A stretch of 64,000 nucleotides of DNA from Cydia pomonella. Taxonomy: Eukaryota > Arthropoda > Insecta > Lepidoptera > Tortricidae. Both the position numbers and the translations under genes were made by a program. The DNA lies in the NCBI RefSeq assembly GCF_033807575.1, contig NC_084721.1, positions 3,844,001 through 3,908,000 of the forward strand, read 5' to 3'. The notes under the pieces were generated by a model that saw nothing but the letters and a program-made list of their open reading frames with translations, searched no databases and was not told the origin of the DNA. This document shows, piece after piece, positions 21,989 through 35,000 of this stretch (positions are counted from its first letter, which is position 1; the number at the start of each line of letters is the position of its first letter).

Positions 21989-22560
21989 TTTCGCTAGACT
22001 CTATGAAAAAGGCGGATAAAAAGGAGCAAGCCGCCTCTCGGTCTCGCCTCGGTCCCTCTAACGGAGTGGGGTGGGTCGTCGCTAGTTCTGCAACAACGGG
22101 GACCGTTACGGCTTCCTCGCTCCAACGAAAAAACTTAAAATGTGTGCGCTTTTACGTAGTGTCTTCGCACGGCACCGGGGCTATGTCATCGTGGTACGGA
22201 ACTGAAACCCGTATGATACGCGGGCGGAGGAGGCGCGTGGGGCGCGACGTTCGGCGGCCTGGCTCGGGCGGCGACTGACGACGGGGCCGGCGCGTATCGA
22301 GCCGACGGCGCACTGACGTCACACTGCGTCACGACGCCAGCGCCGCCGCCGCCGCGAGCGTCGCGCGCATGCACCGCCCGCCGCCGAGCCGCCGAGCGAG
22401 AGCGCCCTCTGCATGCCGGCCTTCCGCCACCGGCAACGTTGACAGCCTCCGCTGATCGACGGCCGTACGCTGCCTCCACGCGCCTCCGACACCTTATCTC
22501 ATTAGCCGATCTATTTCCAATAAACACGGCCTAAAAATCATATACGGTGGCCTTCATTAA
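21989..22560 (-). promoter_or_regulatory. ATPalpha: Probable promoter and 5' UTR of the pump gene (GC/CpG-rich)
   Basis: The sequence turns sharply GC- and CpG-rich (runs such as CCGCCGCCGCCGCGAGCG) directly upstream of the Met-Gly-Glu exon, in an otherwise AT-rich window. It contains a perfect palindromic CRE at 22314-22321. On the minus strand I see no canonical TATA box, which suits a broad housekeeping-type promoter. The transcription start cannot be placed. A second GC-rich stretch at 22615-22670 may belong to the same region. Confidence 0.55.
22314..22321. promoter_or_regulatory. CRE palindrome TGACGTCA
   Basis: This is an exact TGACGTCA, the full-length binding site for CREB/ATF-type bZIP factors, about 330 bp upstream of the proposed ATG. 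A half site, TGCGTCACG, follows. Occurrence within the GC-rich block supports a regulatory reading, but the site could be fortuitous. Confidence 0.5.
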
Positions 22561-25444
22561 TAACTGTCCATAAAAGCTTTTACAGCGGCGATGTTAATAA
22601 ATTTTTATGAGGCATACTGAGGCGGTAGGGCGGGCGGAGGGCGGAAGGCCGTCTCGGCGACGCGCCCATCCTAATGTTGCATTGAGAATGATAGACATTC
22701 TTATCTCAAGGGCGAGTTCTTGGAAAGAAAAGTTACTCACGCAGTTGCCTTTTCATATATGTATATAATTATTTTCTACGCTCAACAAAGCGCCGACATT
22801 ACTCGTGAGACTAATAACACGCCTAACTTAATCCAACATGTTTAACGCAAGTTACAGTAGCATAATATTTTAATTATTTCATAAGCTATTAAATATATTT
22901 AAATGATCAAGTAATCTTAATCACTATAATCATCAATTCTCTTTTACAAATCGAAAGCTCAACTGTATAAATAATCTTAACACTTTAGAACAAGCTAAAG
23001 AGCTCATATCGATTGCAGATTGACTCATAGATTCGCCTGATCTATTTATTAACTTTAAACAGTTTTCGCTCTTCAATCTGACCGATCTGCCCACATCGGT
23101 TTACATTTCGATGGCCGTAGTGCGGTTTTATAGTGGGCAATATATTCGATTCGGTTTTATTGCATACGCATTATGATAATGTCATAAGCATCGTATAAAT
23201 GTGGGGCGATAAACGTTTTACATCTAGACCTCGGATGTGGCCACGATCCGATCTAAATCCTCAAGTCTGATGTACCTAAACTTTAGATCGTAATTCTTAG
23301 ACGAATTCTAAATCGTACTGTGGAGTTAGAAGTACACGCTAATAATTTATGGCCAAAAGCAATGAAGAAGAAATCCACATTACAAACGGAAAGGTGTGTT
23401 AGACACATTACGTCTGGACCATTAAATCCTTTGTCCGATCAGACGCACCGAGGCCGAATAGGAACGTTGTAAAAAGGTAAAAATCTCGTACAGCCATAGA
23501 ATTTTGTTCAGTTGGCTACCTTTGCGGAGAAAATCTACAACAGTTTATACTGGACTCTAGAGCTTTCTTGATTTATTTTCTTGGAGAAATTCGCCTTTAT
23601 AGAGGAGTACAGATTACATAGAGTAGTAATAAAATACTTTATACTCTAATAAAATACACTGTAGTCACAATACGGATGACAATAAAGTTCTAAAGCGATG
23701 CACTCTAACACTTGGTACGTAGAAAGGCCATTGAAAGAAAACTTCGTAGATAATGTAGAGCGTGCAGGATAACTTATAAAAGTAAGATAATATTTATTTA
23801 CTCGTAGTTTTCCAGGACTTAGTGGATTTTTAGCAAGTAGCATGAAGTAAACACGAATTCCACAATTTTTTTTTAAAGAAGTATAAATCACGAAGAATGT
23901 TCCAAATTTACACTTAACCACATGAAACATAGTCAAAATCTTTTCCATTCTCTCACTACACACTTTTTCCACAGGGTATAAAAACCAATACTCGTGTCGT
24001 TGGTTGAGTGTGTAACTGACAATAAAGACAACTTCAAAACTTCAACATAAGTCTAGAATACAATTTATATTTGCGCAAGTCCGAGGATAAATTCATCCTA
24101 ACTATACGAAAGGCGTTAGGTTGAATATCTGTCCTATTTGAGTCTATTTCACAAGATCTTCAACGTTGAGCGGTCCATGAGGCTTAGGTTGGCAGGCGTG
24201 GCGAAGCGACCCCAAGGGGCTACCTGTCCTCTTAATTTCCGGTGCTTGACGCCTTACCCGTAATTACCCCGTGTGTGGCAAAAACTACACGCTTCCATCC
24301 CCAATTATCCCCCACAAGGCAGTAGAAATTATTCATGAGGATTAACTGGTGTTAGTTAACCCTTTGATGTAAGGTCACGGTGTATCACTTAGTTAAAATA
24401 AACAGAATTGAAACAAAGGGAATTAGAGTTTCATGAAGTTCTGAATTATCTTTGTCTATCTGAAAACTATGATATTTTCAGTAAAGTAGGCATTATAATA
24501 AACCAGAGTACCGAAAGCTCCAGAGATTAAAAATTACAAGGAAAGGAGAAGAACATTGATCACACGCATGAACATGGTGTGCTTACCTTAAGTCCAAACA
24601 GACGCCCAGTCCTCGCGTAACAACAAAGGTTAAAGCGTTTAAATACGTACCAAAAACTCCTTATTCATTTCTGTCGAGTTCGCCAGGTGTCTGGCGCGAT
24701 TTAGGCTCACACAATGGCCTGTTAATCGTAACAAAATCACGCACGCATACCGTAAGCGTACAACTAGCGCGAAGCCTAGACTAGGGGACGGATGTTCCAA
24801 TCACTTAGATCGTCGAACGTTCAGACAACCAGTATAAGTAAATGCTGTTCATAGTACTACTGAACACGTTTTTAGAGGTCTAGTTACAATGGCATTGCTG
24901 AGTGTCCTAAACGCCTGCGCTCAGCAACAGGAACGGCTAGCGTAGCTTTTTGTCCGGTTATGTAAGGTTCCAGACTGGTTACATCATGAGGGGCGGAACT
25001 ACGCATTGATTAACGGGGAGGGCGGGAAATATAATAATCAAAAGTTTGCTCGTGTTCATCCGACAGAATGTTCGTATTTGTATTCACAAACAAGCCATAA
25101 ATGGGATTTGTTTCAACTTAGATTAGCGAATGCTGTATCGTGGGAATTTTTTATTTTTATTTTATTTAAGATGTGTTTTATGTACAATTCATTATACAGA
25201 TAAAGTTATACAAATCTATATTACTGCGGCAGATTATCAATCTATTAGACATAGATTTTTTTAGGTTTATTAACTATACCAGGTCAATTGGAGCAAGTGT
25301 CTTCGTAGGACAATTGCATGTATTCGAGAAATGCAAGTAAATATAAGGGTTAGAGGCTTTTCCACCATAACCTCATCTCTCAGTAATATAAAATAAAGGA
25401 AACTGCGCGAAATGCACGTAATCCTAAAGCATTAAACAATGTTG

Positions 25445-25582
25445 GTACAGTCAAGCTATTAAATATCGAAACGGACAAAGTGACAAAAATATGTACACAC
25501 TGCCTTAATATATAGGCAATAACGTCGTGTATACATATTTTTGACACTCTGTCCGTATCGATATTTAATACCTTGACTGTAC
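25445..25582. mobile_element. MITE with TA-CAGTCAAG termini, 138 bp
   Basis: The long inverted repeats pair GTACAGTCAAG at the left with CTTGACTGTAC at the right, and TTAAATATCGAAACGGAC with its near complement. The body differs from the elements at 6552 and 63306, but all three share the terminal GTACAGTC. Confidence 0.85.
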
Positions 25583-26196
25583 AATCAATCGTACGATGAG
25601 ACGATGACTCAAATGATCGATCTGACGACCTTTAACATTAACAATATGTCAATAAAGTCGCGTACACATCAATTATTTACGCTTAATTGGTGGCATCAAT
25701 ACAAGTAGCTTTGCCAATTAGAGTTCCATTAAAAGTTGTACCATTACAAAAATTTTGTTATACTATTTGACGGAATCATCACAAATTTCGTTTCGTACAT
25801 TCATGCCGAACTTTTTGAAAAAAAGGTCACACAAGTGGCAGATCGTAAAAACGGACGGAGCGTGACATTTCGCCTGCAATCTCCTGGTCTATTGCAACAA
25901 TAAAAGCAACTGCACACTTTTCAATTTAAGCGTCAAGGCTTGCTGCGGCCGCCATTTTTCATCTCAACGAGCCCTCCCTGGACGAAGACTAAACAAAAGG
26001 ATTTCCTTCATTGTTTCAATCATTCGTGGTTGCTCGGTATTGTTACTTATTCATAATTTTACTGCAGACGTTTTACTGATTTATGATATATTCATTTTTT
26101 TTTTTATATAAAACTCTAGGTATCTGATGTAGTGATAGCCAACAAATTTTTTCGCTGTACTTAAAACCACTAAAAATTGATGAACAGTTTACTCCC

Positions 26197-26337
26197 TTTA
26201 ACACATTCACTGCCAGCGACCTGCTAAGCGGGTTCTCTGTTCGTAGGCGCCTTTCGCTTCCAAACGGGAAAACCCGTGTTATTAGTTACGCACGTAGCTC
26301 GTAGCGCGTAGCTTGTGCTGGCAGCGAGTGTGTTAAA
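26197..26337. mobile_element. MITE with TTTAACACATTCACTGCCAG termini, 141 bp
   Basis: The inverted ends TTTAACACATTCACTGCC and GGCAGCGAGTGTGTTAAA are imperfect complements. The interior has ACCTGCTAAGCGGGTT and AACGGGAAAACCCGTG, themselves foldbacks. I recall this as a common moth repeat; unverified. Confidence 0.8.
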
Positions 26338-26480
26338 CAAAGCAGATTATTTAAATGTCAGTTTGACCCAAAAAACTAGACTCAGACTATGTTCTAAATA
26401 GAGAAATATTACTCTCTGTCATTACTCCGTTACTATGTATATATAGAAAATTGGTACCATCGCCCACACTGTTAACCATG

Positions 26481-26530
26481 TGTCCATCGGTGGATGTTAT
26501 TACAAAAGGCATAAGGTCCACCGATGGACA
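26481..26530. repeat. Perfect 14-bp inverted repeat
   Basis: TGTCCATCGGTGGA (26481-26494) and its exact complement (26517-26530) are separated by 22 nt. It is a short foldback of unknown origin. Confidence 0.85.
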
Positions 26531-29500
26531 GTTGAGAGTGTTGCTGTTTGTACAATGAAATTTACACAAATAAACATACGTCCATTTTACTTAGAACTAA
26601 AGAAAAAACATATGAGAAAATTCACGCCCCAAGGCACTTTACAAAGTTGTTCCAAGTATCGGAAACCACATAAAACGGCACGTTGAGCCCCTACATCCAT
26701 CATAAAATCGTAGCCGTCAAACACCATAAACAAAGCGAAACTCCGACCAGTATAAATATTAAAAGCCTTCATTTGTCATAACATAAGCTACGCGCTCCCC
26801 CAACGCAGCGCAAGCCGGGAAATACGTGAAAACCTGGGAAAACCCTAGGCAACCTACCCGATCAATATAGATTCAATATGTCAGCCATCAGGACAGTCAG
26901 CGGTGCATTCACGCGAGCCAAATCATAGGTCAGTTATTATGCATTCGGGCGCCAAATGTAACGAGTTTTCAGCTTTGATTAATATGCAAAGTTATGACAC
27001 CCTGGCGTGAATACAAATTATTAAACTTTAATAAGCTGGATTATGTAAGCCTACGCGTGTCCACGAATATATATCGGTTGATCCGAGCGTCTTAGTGTCA
27101 CCAAGTATTTATTCGGCAATGAAAGTGACCTCAAAACTTTTCAGTCGGGCTTATAAAACTTTCATGGCTCACGTAAGCGAGAAAGGAAAAATATAGGGAT
27201 TCAGCCGGCTAAGACATGTAAATGTTCAAGGGCGTTCAGCATTCGAATGGACATTCGTCGTGTGTTAAGCGGAAGGTATATTATCAGTAGGGGCAGCAGC
27301 AGTGCCATTCCTTCGCCGCGGAGAGCCGGCAGATATGAAAATTCGTCGTCGAGCAGTCGGTGGCCGAGGGCGGCGGTGGAGACCCTGGTGTGGGGCCGGA
27401 GGCACGGAGGCTCTATTTGGGTCACCCCGGGCGTCATCCCCCACGATCAATAGCAGAGCCGGCGCGCGCCGCCCTCTCGCTCGCTCCCGCCTTGCTGTTA
27501 CCTAACGCGTCTCGCACAGTGCCCCACCGACATTAATTATTCTCTAAATCGGTCTATATGAGCTATTTAGGCTTTAAATTAAGAACTATAGTCTTATCGT
27601 GACTAGTTCCGAACGCGTTTACTACCTCTAAGTTTCCGAGCGCTGCGGTGCGAGGTTATCTATAGGTGTGGTGGGTGTAAAAACCACTGCCACTGTCTGG
27701 CTTTTTCCTTTACACGAGTCCTCGTAAAACTTACGTAATACAGAACAATAGAATCAAACGTACATTTCTGAGCAGCTTCGCAACGGTAGAGCGTATTTTA
27801 CAAATAATATGTATATTCTGGATGGATTTTAAATAAGGGTATTTAACAAATAGGCCACCGTTTCGCGGGCGATTCATACTCAGGGAAGCACGCTGAAATC
27901 TCATAATGAGGCGTTCCGCCGAGTGGGGTACTCAAGTGGACTCATAAATATGATCTGTAGCCAAGCCCATAGCGTTAACTGCCTCGGAAAAGTTTCAGCT
28001 TTCAAGCTCAATTATTTTTTGTAGATTGTGGATTTAACGAGATGTAACACTACTCGTATTTAGTAATATTTACCTATTGAATGGAACATGAGGAATAAGA
28101 CTTCGCGCAAAAATTATATAAGCAGATTTGGTGGCACAGAATCCTTTGCATTACTGGATGGAGTACGAGCACAGAAAACTTTTAACATTAGGCTAAATCC
28201 GTGAGAAACTTCGGGAATATATTGAATGTTCTAATACCGCAACTTCGAATTGTGGAAATTTACTGGAAAAGGTTGCGTGCTGAATTATGTGCAAAAACAC
28301 GTTCGTCGCTCAAACATCAACAAATGCAAACATTGGTTTGAGCCAAACACAAATTAAAAGCGTGCGTGAAATTAAACTTCACCCGTGTTTGTTGGGAAGA
28401 CCGGAAAGATTGTTAATTAATATACGAGTACATGCCGTTCCTTTGAGTGAATATCTACAGAACGGGACTTTTAGTCGTTACAAGTAACAGCTCAATAAAT
28501 GAATAGCTGCACGTCAACGGAGGGACCCGCCGCGCCAGGGGACCCGCTGCGCTGGGATACAAACCTATCATAAAAGGGAGAAACAGTCAAGGTCATGTCG
28601 GCTTCTGGACGTGGATAAATTTGTACAATTTATTCGGAGCTTCAAGAACGCGGGATTACCTCATTTTGTCGATACCACTCACGAATTGTTACGTATAAGC
28701 ACCTAGACCGCAATTCGCATTTCAGAAATAGCTCGTGAGTACCTACCACGGCGAAATAGAAGGTAAGCATGCCGGGATGACGTGTTCGTCTAACAAATGC
28801 GGTGCCAAAACGTGCCCATAAAACTGGTGTGGTGTACTTACTTATTGCAAACCACTTCAGTTTACGGAAAACTTCAAGGATAAGAACACGCTTGGCAAAG
28901 AAAAGATAGTTCAGACTGATTGAGAAAAACCAAATTGAAATATAAAAAAATTGTAAAGATAAGCTAAAAATCAGAAATTCTATTGTTTTAAACGCCATTT
29001 AATCTGATCCCTGCTAGATTATTTTTGCATTACAAACCGTTACTATCTCGGTAGACATAGCAAAACGCGGCACAATGGAATGAAATTAGTAATAAAACGG
29101 TCATTCTTCCGTTCCCTTCTGCCAACTTTCTCAGCTTGCGTGCCGCAATTTTCTGTATACCAATTCCACAAAAACTGAGTCTACTGAATACATTAGTGTA
29201 TTCGAAATGCGACAGTCAGGATATAAAGGATAGTCTTTATGTCTCAATGTCTGTGTCGTGCAACTATAATAAAATTATTCAGTTCTTTATGACAATTAAT
29301 TATAAGAACAGTCCAGAAAGGCCTCGTGTCTGGTTAGTTCGATCCGCTCGGATCCGAAGCCGAGTAATGGAATGGATACTGTAAACCGCTCCTAGCGTCG
29401 ATATTTTAGTATTATGTTTCTTTGCGAAACCTTCCGAGTGCTGAGATCATATTATGTACGCACACGGTACTCTTGTGATTTGGTTCTACATATATGTGAT

Positions 29501-29680
29501 CTAGTAAGATCACTGAACCTCGACAATTGTTTGTTCAATGTATTGAGAAAGAACACGATTTTCATGCAGAAAATTGTGTTGTGAAATCATGGCGTTAGTG
29601 TGCAAAAAGCTAACTTTGATGAAGCTGTAAAATCCGATTGTAGATGGTTTCAATCAAAAGTTAAGAACAATTTCCGTTAG

Positions 29681-29920
29681 CTAAAGAGAAATTTTAATGG
29701 TCTTATTGTGAATGCAAATTGTGGCGACGCAGCATTCGATTTATCGAGTAATGAAATTGAAGATAATAGTTTTACCTCACCTCTAGCCGGAGCGGGAGGT
29801 CAAAGTGAACAAACCGTCGACTCGAGTCAATTTCCGATATTAGATTTGCCTACAGGCAGAAGTGGGGCAGCCATAACGAGATGTCCTGTTTTATATCTAC
29901 AAAACAGAACCGACGTGTAA
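29681..29920 (+). other. Unassigned short reading frame, about 80 codons
   Basis: An open frame from the stop before 29681 to a TAA after NRTDV has a polar, low-AT composition, with parts such as DLSSNEIEDNSFTSPL and DSSQFPILDLPTGRSG, unlike the surrounding DNA. No ATG precedes it in frame (its frame opens from a GTG at 29708). I recognise no family. It could be an exon fragment, a transposon remnant or chance. Confidence 0.2.
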
Positions 29921-31687
29921 CTGATCAATGTCGAATATCTGTTCCATTTGGAAATGTTTGCGACACAAAAACGGCTTCTATTATCTATGTCGCTTTCAGT
30001 TCCGCCTAAGGGAGCGTTCAATTCAATCAGGACCCCCTTACTATTGAATACGAGAAGCGTGTAGCTATTGAACGGAACTGAATTTAATAATGTGTCCTTT
30101 ACCTAAAACAATATACTTACAGCATCTGTTACTCTACTTAAATAAAGAGGATACGGGTTTGAAGTATATGTAAATAGATAATCGACCTAGATATCCAAAG
30201 AGGATTTGTATCGCATTTAGCCCCAGTCAGACGGCCTCCGTCTACTTACAACAAGGATTTACACCGCACCGACGTTTCGTAAAACATTTCAGTCAATGAA
30301 ATTATTATAGAGTAAACAGTATATGAGCGAATATAAACATACGTCACGGCCGTTGCTACGCCGATACTGTTGATTCACCGCTTTAGGAGCATGATCCGAA
30401 GGTGAATATGGAGGAAGTTTATTGGAATACATACAGATAAGATTTATGGTTCTCAGTAACGTTCTAAAAATTGCACACGTCTCACCCTACAAATTTGAAT
30501 ACATGGATTATGATTTCAGAATTTACCAAAGCGGCAGCAAAAGCTAACTATTACACTGTGGTTCATGGAAGTTCAAATGGATTGAAAAGGTTTTTCAGGA
30601 AATTAAGTACTTCGATGATTGACCAAACTTCATGTCCGTGTGGCCACTTATATAGATCAAAGCCATCTCAATATTTAACGCTTGGTTTATTGCATGAAAC
30701 AGAGCTATGCTCTTACGTTGCGAAACTGGAAACACTAATGTATTAATATTGAATGTATGTCAGTATTTTAGGAATGCCCTGGATCAAGTGGATCTGTGTT
30801 GTCCATAAAAAATAAATGCAGAAAGAAATAGAAGTTGTGAGTACTTCAATACACGAATTTCGTGGTGCTAAAACTATAGCTTCCGTATTAGTGCCGCAGT
30901 GTACAAGTACTCATGTGAAGAAAACTAATTTGGAATGTAATTGCATACGGGACGCACATAAATACAGGTTTAAGGCCTTGTAAATAGGGCAATCCAATAA
31001 AAGTAGAGCAGGTGGAAACTGGATAGGTCCCTATAATGAAATTAACGCTAGCTAGAATACACGAACAATGGCTTAGCGGCGTTACAATGCCAACTAAGTC
31101 AACTATAATAAGTAATGTGAACCATTTTACAAGTAAGCATAATGTAAGTAGTTATAATTGGTGAACCATATTTAGATATCCAGTTCTCGCTTTTCCTCTA
31201 TATTTTGACCCATCTTGTTGTCTTTTTAAGGCACCTGACAGTAACTGGTAATTTTATGTTTTCGCTGTAAAATATTACTTACTATATCAGAATATTTCCG
31301 TAGTGTGCGGCGTGTGACCACTGTCCATGGCGTGTTTGTGTTGGACAAAAAAAGTAGTAAATAGAGCATTACTCCACAGAGAAAATTCTACCCTTCACCT
31401 GTTTACTGTTATTATGAAAGTTGTTTCCCCCTAGTGATTGATCTAGCGATAAATCATAACTCCACGATACGATACCAATTCTTACACCAAAGCTCACTTT
31501 CCGTGACAAATTACTAATAATAAAATGTCAAATTGACAAATATATGACAGCCCGCAATAAATAACGATAAGAACAGAAACTTCCTGCAAAAACCTACCCA
31601 TTACTTATACCTTGGATCTTTTAAAATCGAGAGTGAATGACATATTTTAGGTAAGCATGTTACATCCAAGACTGCATTTACCCCTAC

Positions 31688-32080
31688 TATCATTTTTTTT
31701 TATACCACGTCGGTGGCAAACAAGCATACGGGCCGCCTGATGGTAAGCAGTCACCGTAGCCTATGGACGCCTGCAACTCCAGATGTGTTATATGCGCGTT
31801 ACCGACCCTTTAAAAACCTTAACACTGCTTTTTTGAAGAACCCCATACAGTATACTCTCGGGAAAACCTCGGCAGGGAGCTCATTCCACAGCCGGAGCGT
31901 CCGCGGGAGGAAATTCCTTTTAAACCGCACAGTGTGCGACTATTTAAGCTCTAGGGTATGAGGGTGAACACCATGCCGACAGCGAGCGGTGCGGTGACAG
32001 AAAGTGGCCGTAGGCATCAAGTCAAACAATTCTTCAGAGCACAGCCCATTGTACAAGCGGTAGAATACACACATATCAAG
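31688..32080 (-). pseudogene. Non-LTR retrotransposon remnant, 3' end of reverse transcriptase ORF
   Basis: The minus strand reads MCVFYRLYNGLCSEELFDL, then FCHRTARCRHGVHPHTLEL, an in-frame TAG, then TVRFKRNFLPRTLRLWNELP and AEVFPRVY to a final stop. This is the conserved C-terminal tail of insect LINE (jockey/CR1-like) polyproteins. After it comes a 3' UTR ending in TGGTATAAAAAAAAATG. The copy is 5'-truncated, lacks the catalytic part of the reverse transcriptase and carries an internal stop. The clade is not certain. Confidence 0.85.
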
Positions 32081-35000
32081 TGAAAATGTGGTTAATACTT
32101 TTACCTTTATCCAATAATAAACAAAAGTAAAGCCATCATTAAATTTATCGAAGCCGCCAACGTGCTCTAAATATCTGCGCACCAACAGAGATGTGGTCAT
32201 GTGGTCATATATATGAGAACATGTTGGGCTCTCCGATAAATATAGTGACCGTATAATTATAATAAGAGATAAAATATGTTTGTGTATACATATTGTTATG
32301 GAATGTCGAGGAAAACCGGCAAGAAGTAACTGATGTAACTGTGACATTATGGCGTTATCCCTGGGGGTGCAACGAAACGTATAAAGCGGATTAGTGGGGT
32401 AATAATCCTCGTAAAGCTCTTTTCAGAACCACAAGCAAAGGCTAATGGGACATTTTAAATGTGATACAATTTCTCGCGTTCTGGCGTAAGTGTTAACAAA
32501 AGGAATCATAAATAACAACCACATTGAAAGTATCCAACAATCATGTTGGGATTACAAGACAAAGTTTAGTCTGAAACTGTATACTTAGCTATAAAAATTA
32601 TTTAAAGAAACTTAATAGCGTTATTTTTCACGCTCGCTACCGATTTCCATTTAGGTATTATTTAATAATATTCCGGTTGAAAAGTATTCTAAAAAAAATC
32701 GGTTGAAAAAGTATAAATTCGTTACTTTAACTCGTTACAGTAAATCAACCGGATGGTGGTCAGTGTTGGATACCTAAGAATTTCAAACATTTTCCCTTGT
32801 AGCTATTTGAGTTGCCAGTTGCTATGCTTACCCTATAAACGGCTGCGAGCAGGGCTATATTTCCTAAACGATAACCTCATTCCACTCCTAACCCAGCAAT
32901 AAAGACTATAACTCGAACAACTCGTCCCGTCTTGTAGCGAAGGTTAAAGTAGTTCTAAAAGAAAATTGCGTGCAGAACCCGACATATGAAGATAGGTAGG
33001 TGTATTCGAGGCCTTGCCCTAGTGGTTTGCTGAGGGCAATTGCTAGGAAATTGCCGAGACCCCCGCGCCGGGCGTGGTACGAAGCCCGATTAACATCGGC
33101 AAACTACTTAATTCGTTATTCCACTTATTCCAGACTTCATAATTAAACTGTAACTCCGAAATGTTACTTTCAAATGCTTCAATCGGAAGTGGGGAAATAT
33201 TTCAAAAATGTACAAGGGGTGTTTTGGTCGGATTTAGCTGCTCAATTATTTACGCTAAGAAACTCTGCGTTGATTTGAAGAGCTAAGTTTGCGGCTGATC
33301 TATTCTATACTTTTTGTAAATGAATATTTAAAGTATGGAGAAATGGAAAACCGAGTGTGCTTAATATTAAATTCTTAGTAAGACAGGAGCGGTACTCGTA
33401 TCATGGCGCAGCCGCGATGTGCGAAAATAAGCCAGTCTAAAGTTGAATGCTCCTCTTGCTATTGATTAGTGCACTAGAAAAAGAGAAAAGGAGGTCGCCT
33501 GGCCCCGGCGCCGCACTTATGGTGTGCCTGGCTGTCGTTTATTCTATACGATCTAGTGAATTGTGTAGACTCCGTGTAATGCTATCCTCCTCCGGAGAAA
33601 CTAGCTTTACGACCTCTATGAGAAAGCCTACCGAGAGCAACCATAAGCTCGACAATCGACAGACTAAGGCTTTTCCGTCTAAAATTGTTCTAGGAAACAG
33701 AAATATTATAACCACAATACACAATTAGTTTTTGAATTCAGCGTCCACCATCACAAAATATACCGAATTTTAAATATTTCTAGCAAAAACGTCGAGCATG
33801 TCCGTAGGTAAGAGCTTAGTAAAAAGTGCGTCTGAAAACCTTTCATGATTACTTTGATTAGCCTAATTTCGGTGCCAGGGTCGTCTGTCAAGTGTCCTGT
33901 CGCTAAACAGTCCCCAGGGTACAGTGTTACGTAAATCTAGCCGTGAATCAGCGGCGTTAAGTGCACGCGAAAATTGCCGTGCTCCACATAATTCAATTAA
34001 GAGCTTGATGGCGCTTCTCATAGTGACGCTCAAAAAATGCATGTAAATAGATAAGGTCGGACGTTTTGAAAAGAGGTCACTCATCAACGGACAACCATGC
34101 TACGTACTGCGTAATCCAAAACACAATTAATTTACTCAAGATTGCAGGAATCTTTGGGCAAAACAATTCAAAATGCTCATTGACATATTTATCATCCGAA
34201 AACTCAACAAGCGGGGATAGATCAATAATTCAATACTGATGAACGATAACATCAGTACAAACGAAGAATGAGAAGCACAATCACACGATTTACAGTATTT
34301 TTAGCGCCCTATTCATGAGTAGTGTCTAGCTTTATTACAAGCAATTCAGCTCAGATACAAATCAATACGTGTTTCGCTTCGCAAGGCAGAGAGCTAATAA
34401 AATAAATGTATTTCTCAAGTCACTGACTTACGTTTGATAACCCATTTAAAGGGATTGGGAGGGTTTTTATTTGGCTTAGGTTTCTAGAAAGTAGGAAGAC
34501 TTTCGTTGACACGTACCTACTTTTGGAGCACTCCGAAATCCTCGATATTTGATCTACAGTAAAAATATGTAATAATAGTGAATATTACATATAAATAATA
34601 TAAACTATTTGATAGTTATTGGTTTCCGTTCTAGAATTCTGTCAATCGTTATTTCGTTGTCCCGTACTTAATGAAAAAATATTTGAAAAACGAAATGAAA
34701 ACCAATTGATCTTTGATGTTTCACAAAAAGTTCATAAAAATAGTGAATTGCGCTATAACCCTTTTGACAGTTTATTGGTTTTTTTTTTAGTTATTTGGTT
34801 TAGAAGCCAAAATAAGTACCTAAATATCATTTCCACGTGCTTTTGGAATGCTTCAAGTTTTAGTGTTAAAAATTGGTCTAGCTAGAAGAGTATTCATTAA
34901 TTAATAGTGACTTTTGATGATTGATTGGGATTGATTTTTGAAATGGGAAGGATTTTATTTTAGCTCAAAATTCCAATGGTAACACTTATTGTCTTCTCTT

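Larger units (their letters stand above)
22561..31687. other. Non-genic stretch upstream of the pump gene
   Basis: This is nine kilobases of mostly AT-rich DNA without a recognisable gene. It holds two MITEs (25445, 26197), one hairpin (26481), a GC-rich patch at 27270-27500 that could be another promoter or CpG-rich element, and one short odd reading frame (29681-29920). Reading frames at 23646-23972 and 28642-28998 on the minus strand have no family resemblance I recognise. Confidence 0.6.

Noticed and set aside
28642..28998. 118-codon minus-strand reading frame
   Set aside because: The hydrophobic start is AT-driven, with no recognised motif or repeat family. Probably chance.
31713..31961. 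Plus-strand frame at the LINE 3' end
   Set aside because: Antisense of the minus-strand LINE C-terminus and 3' UTR.
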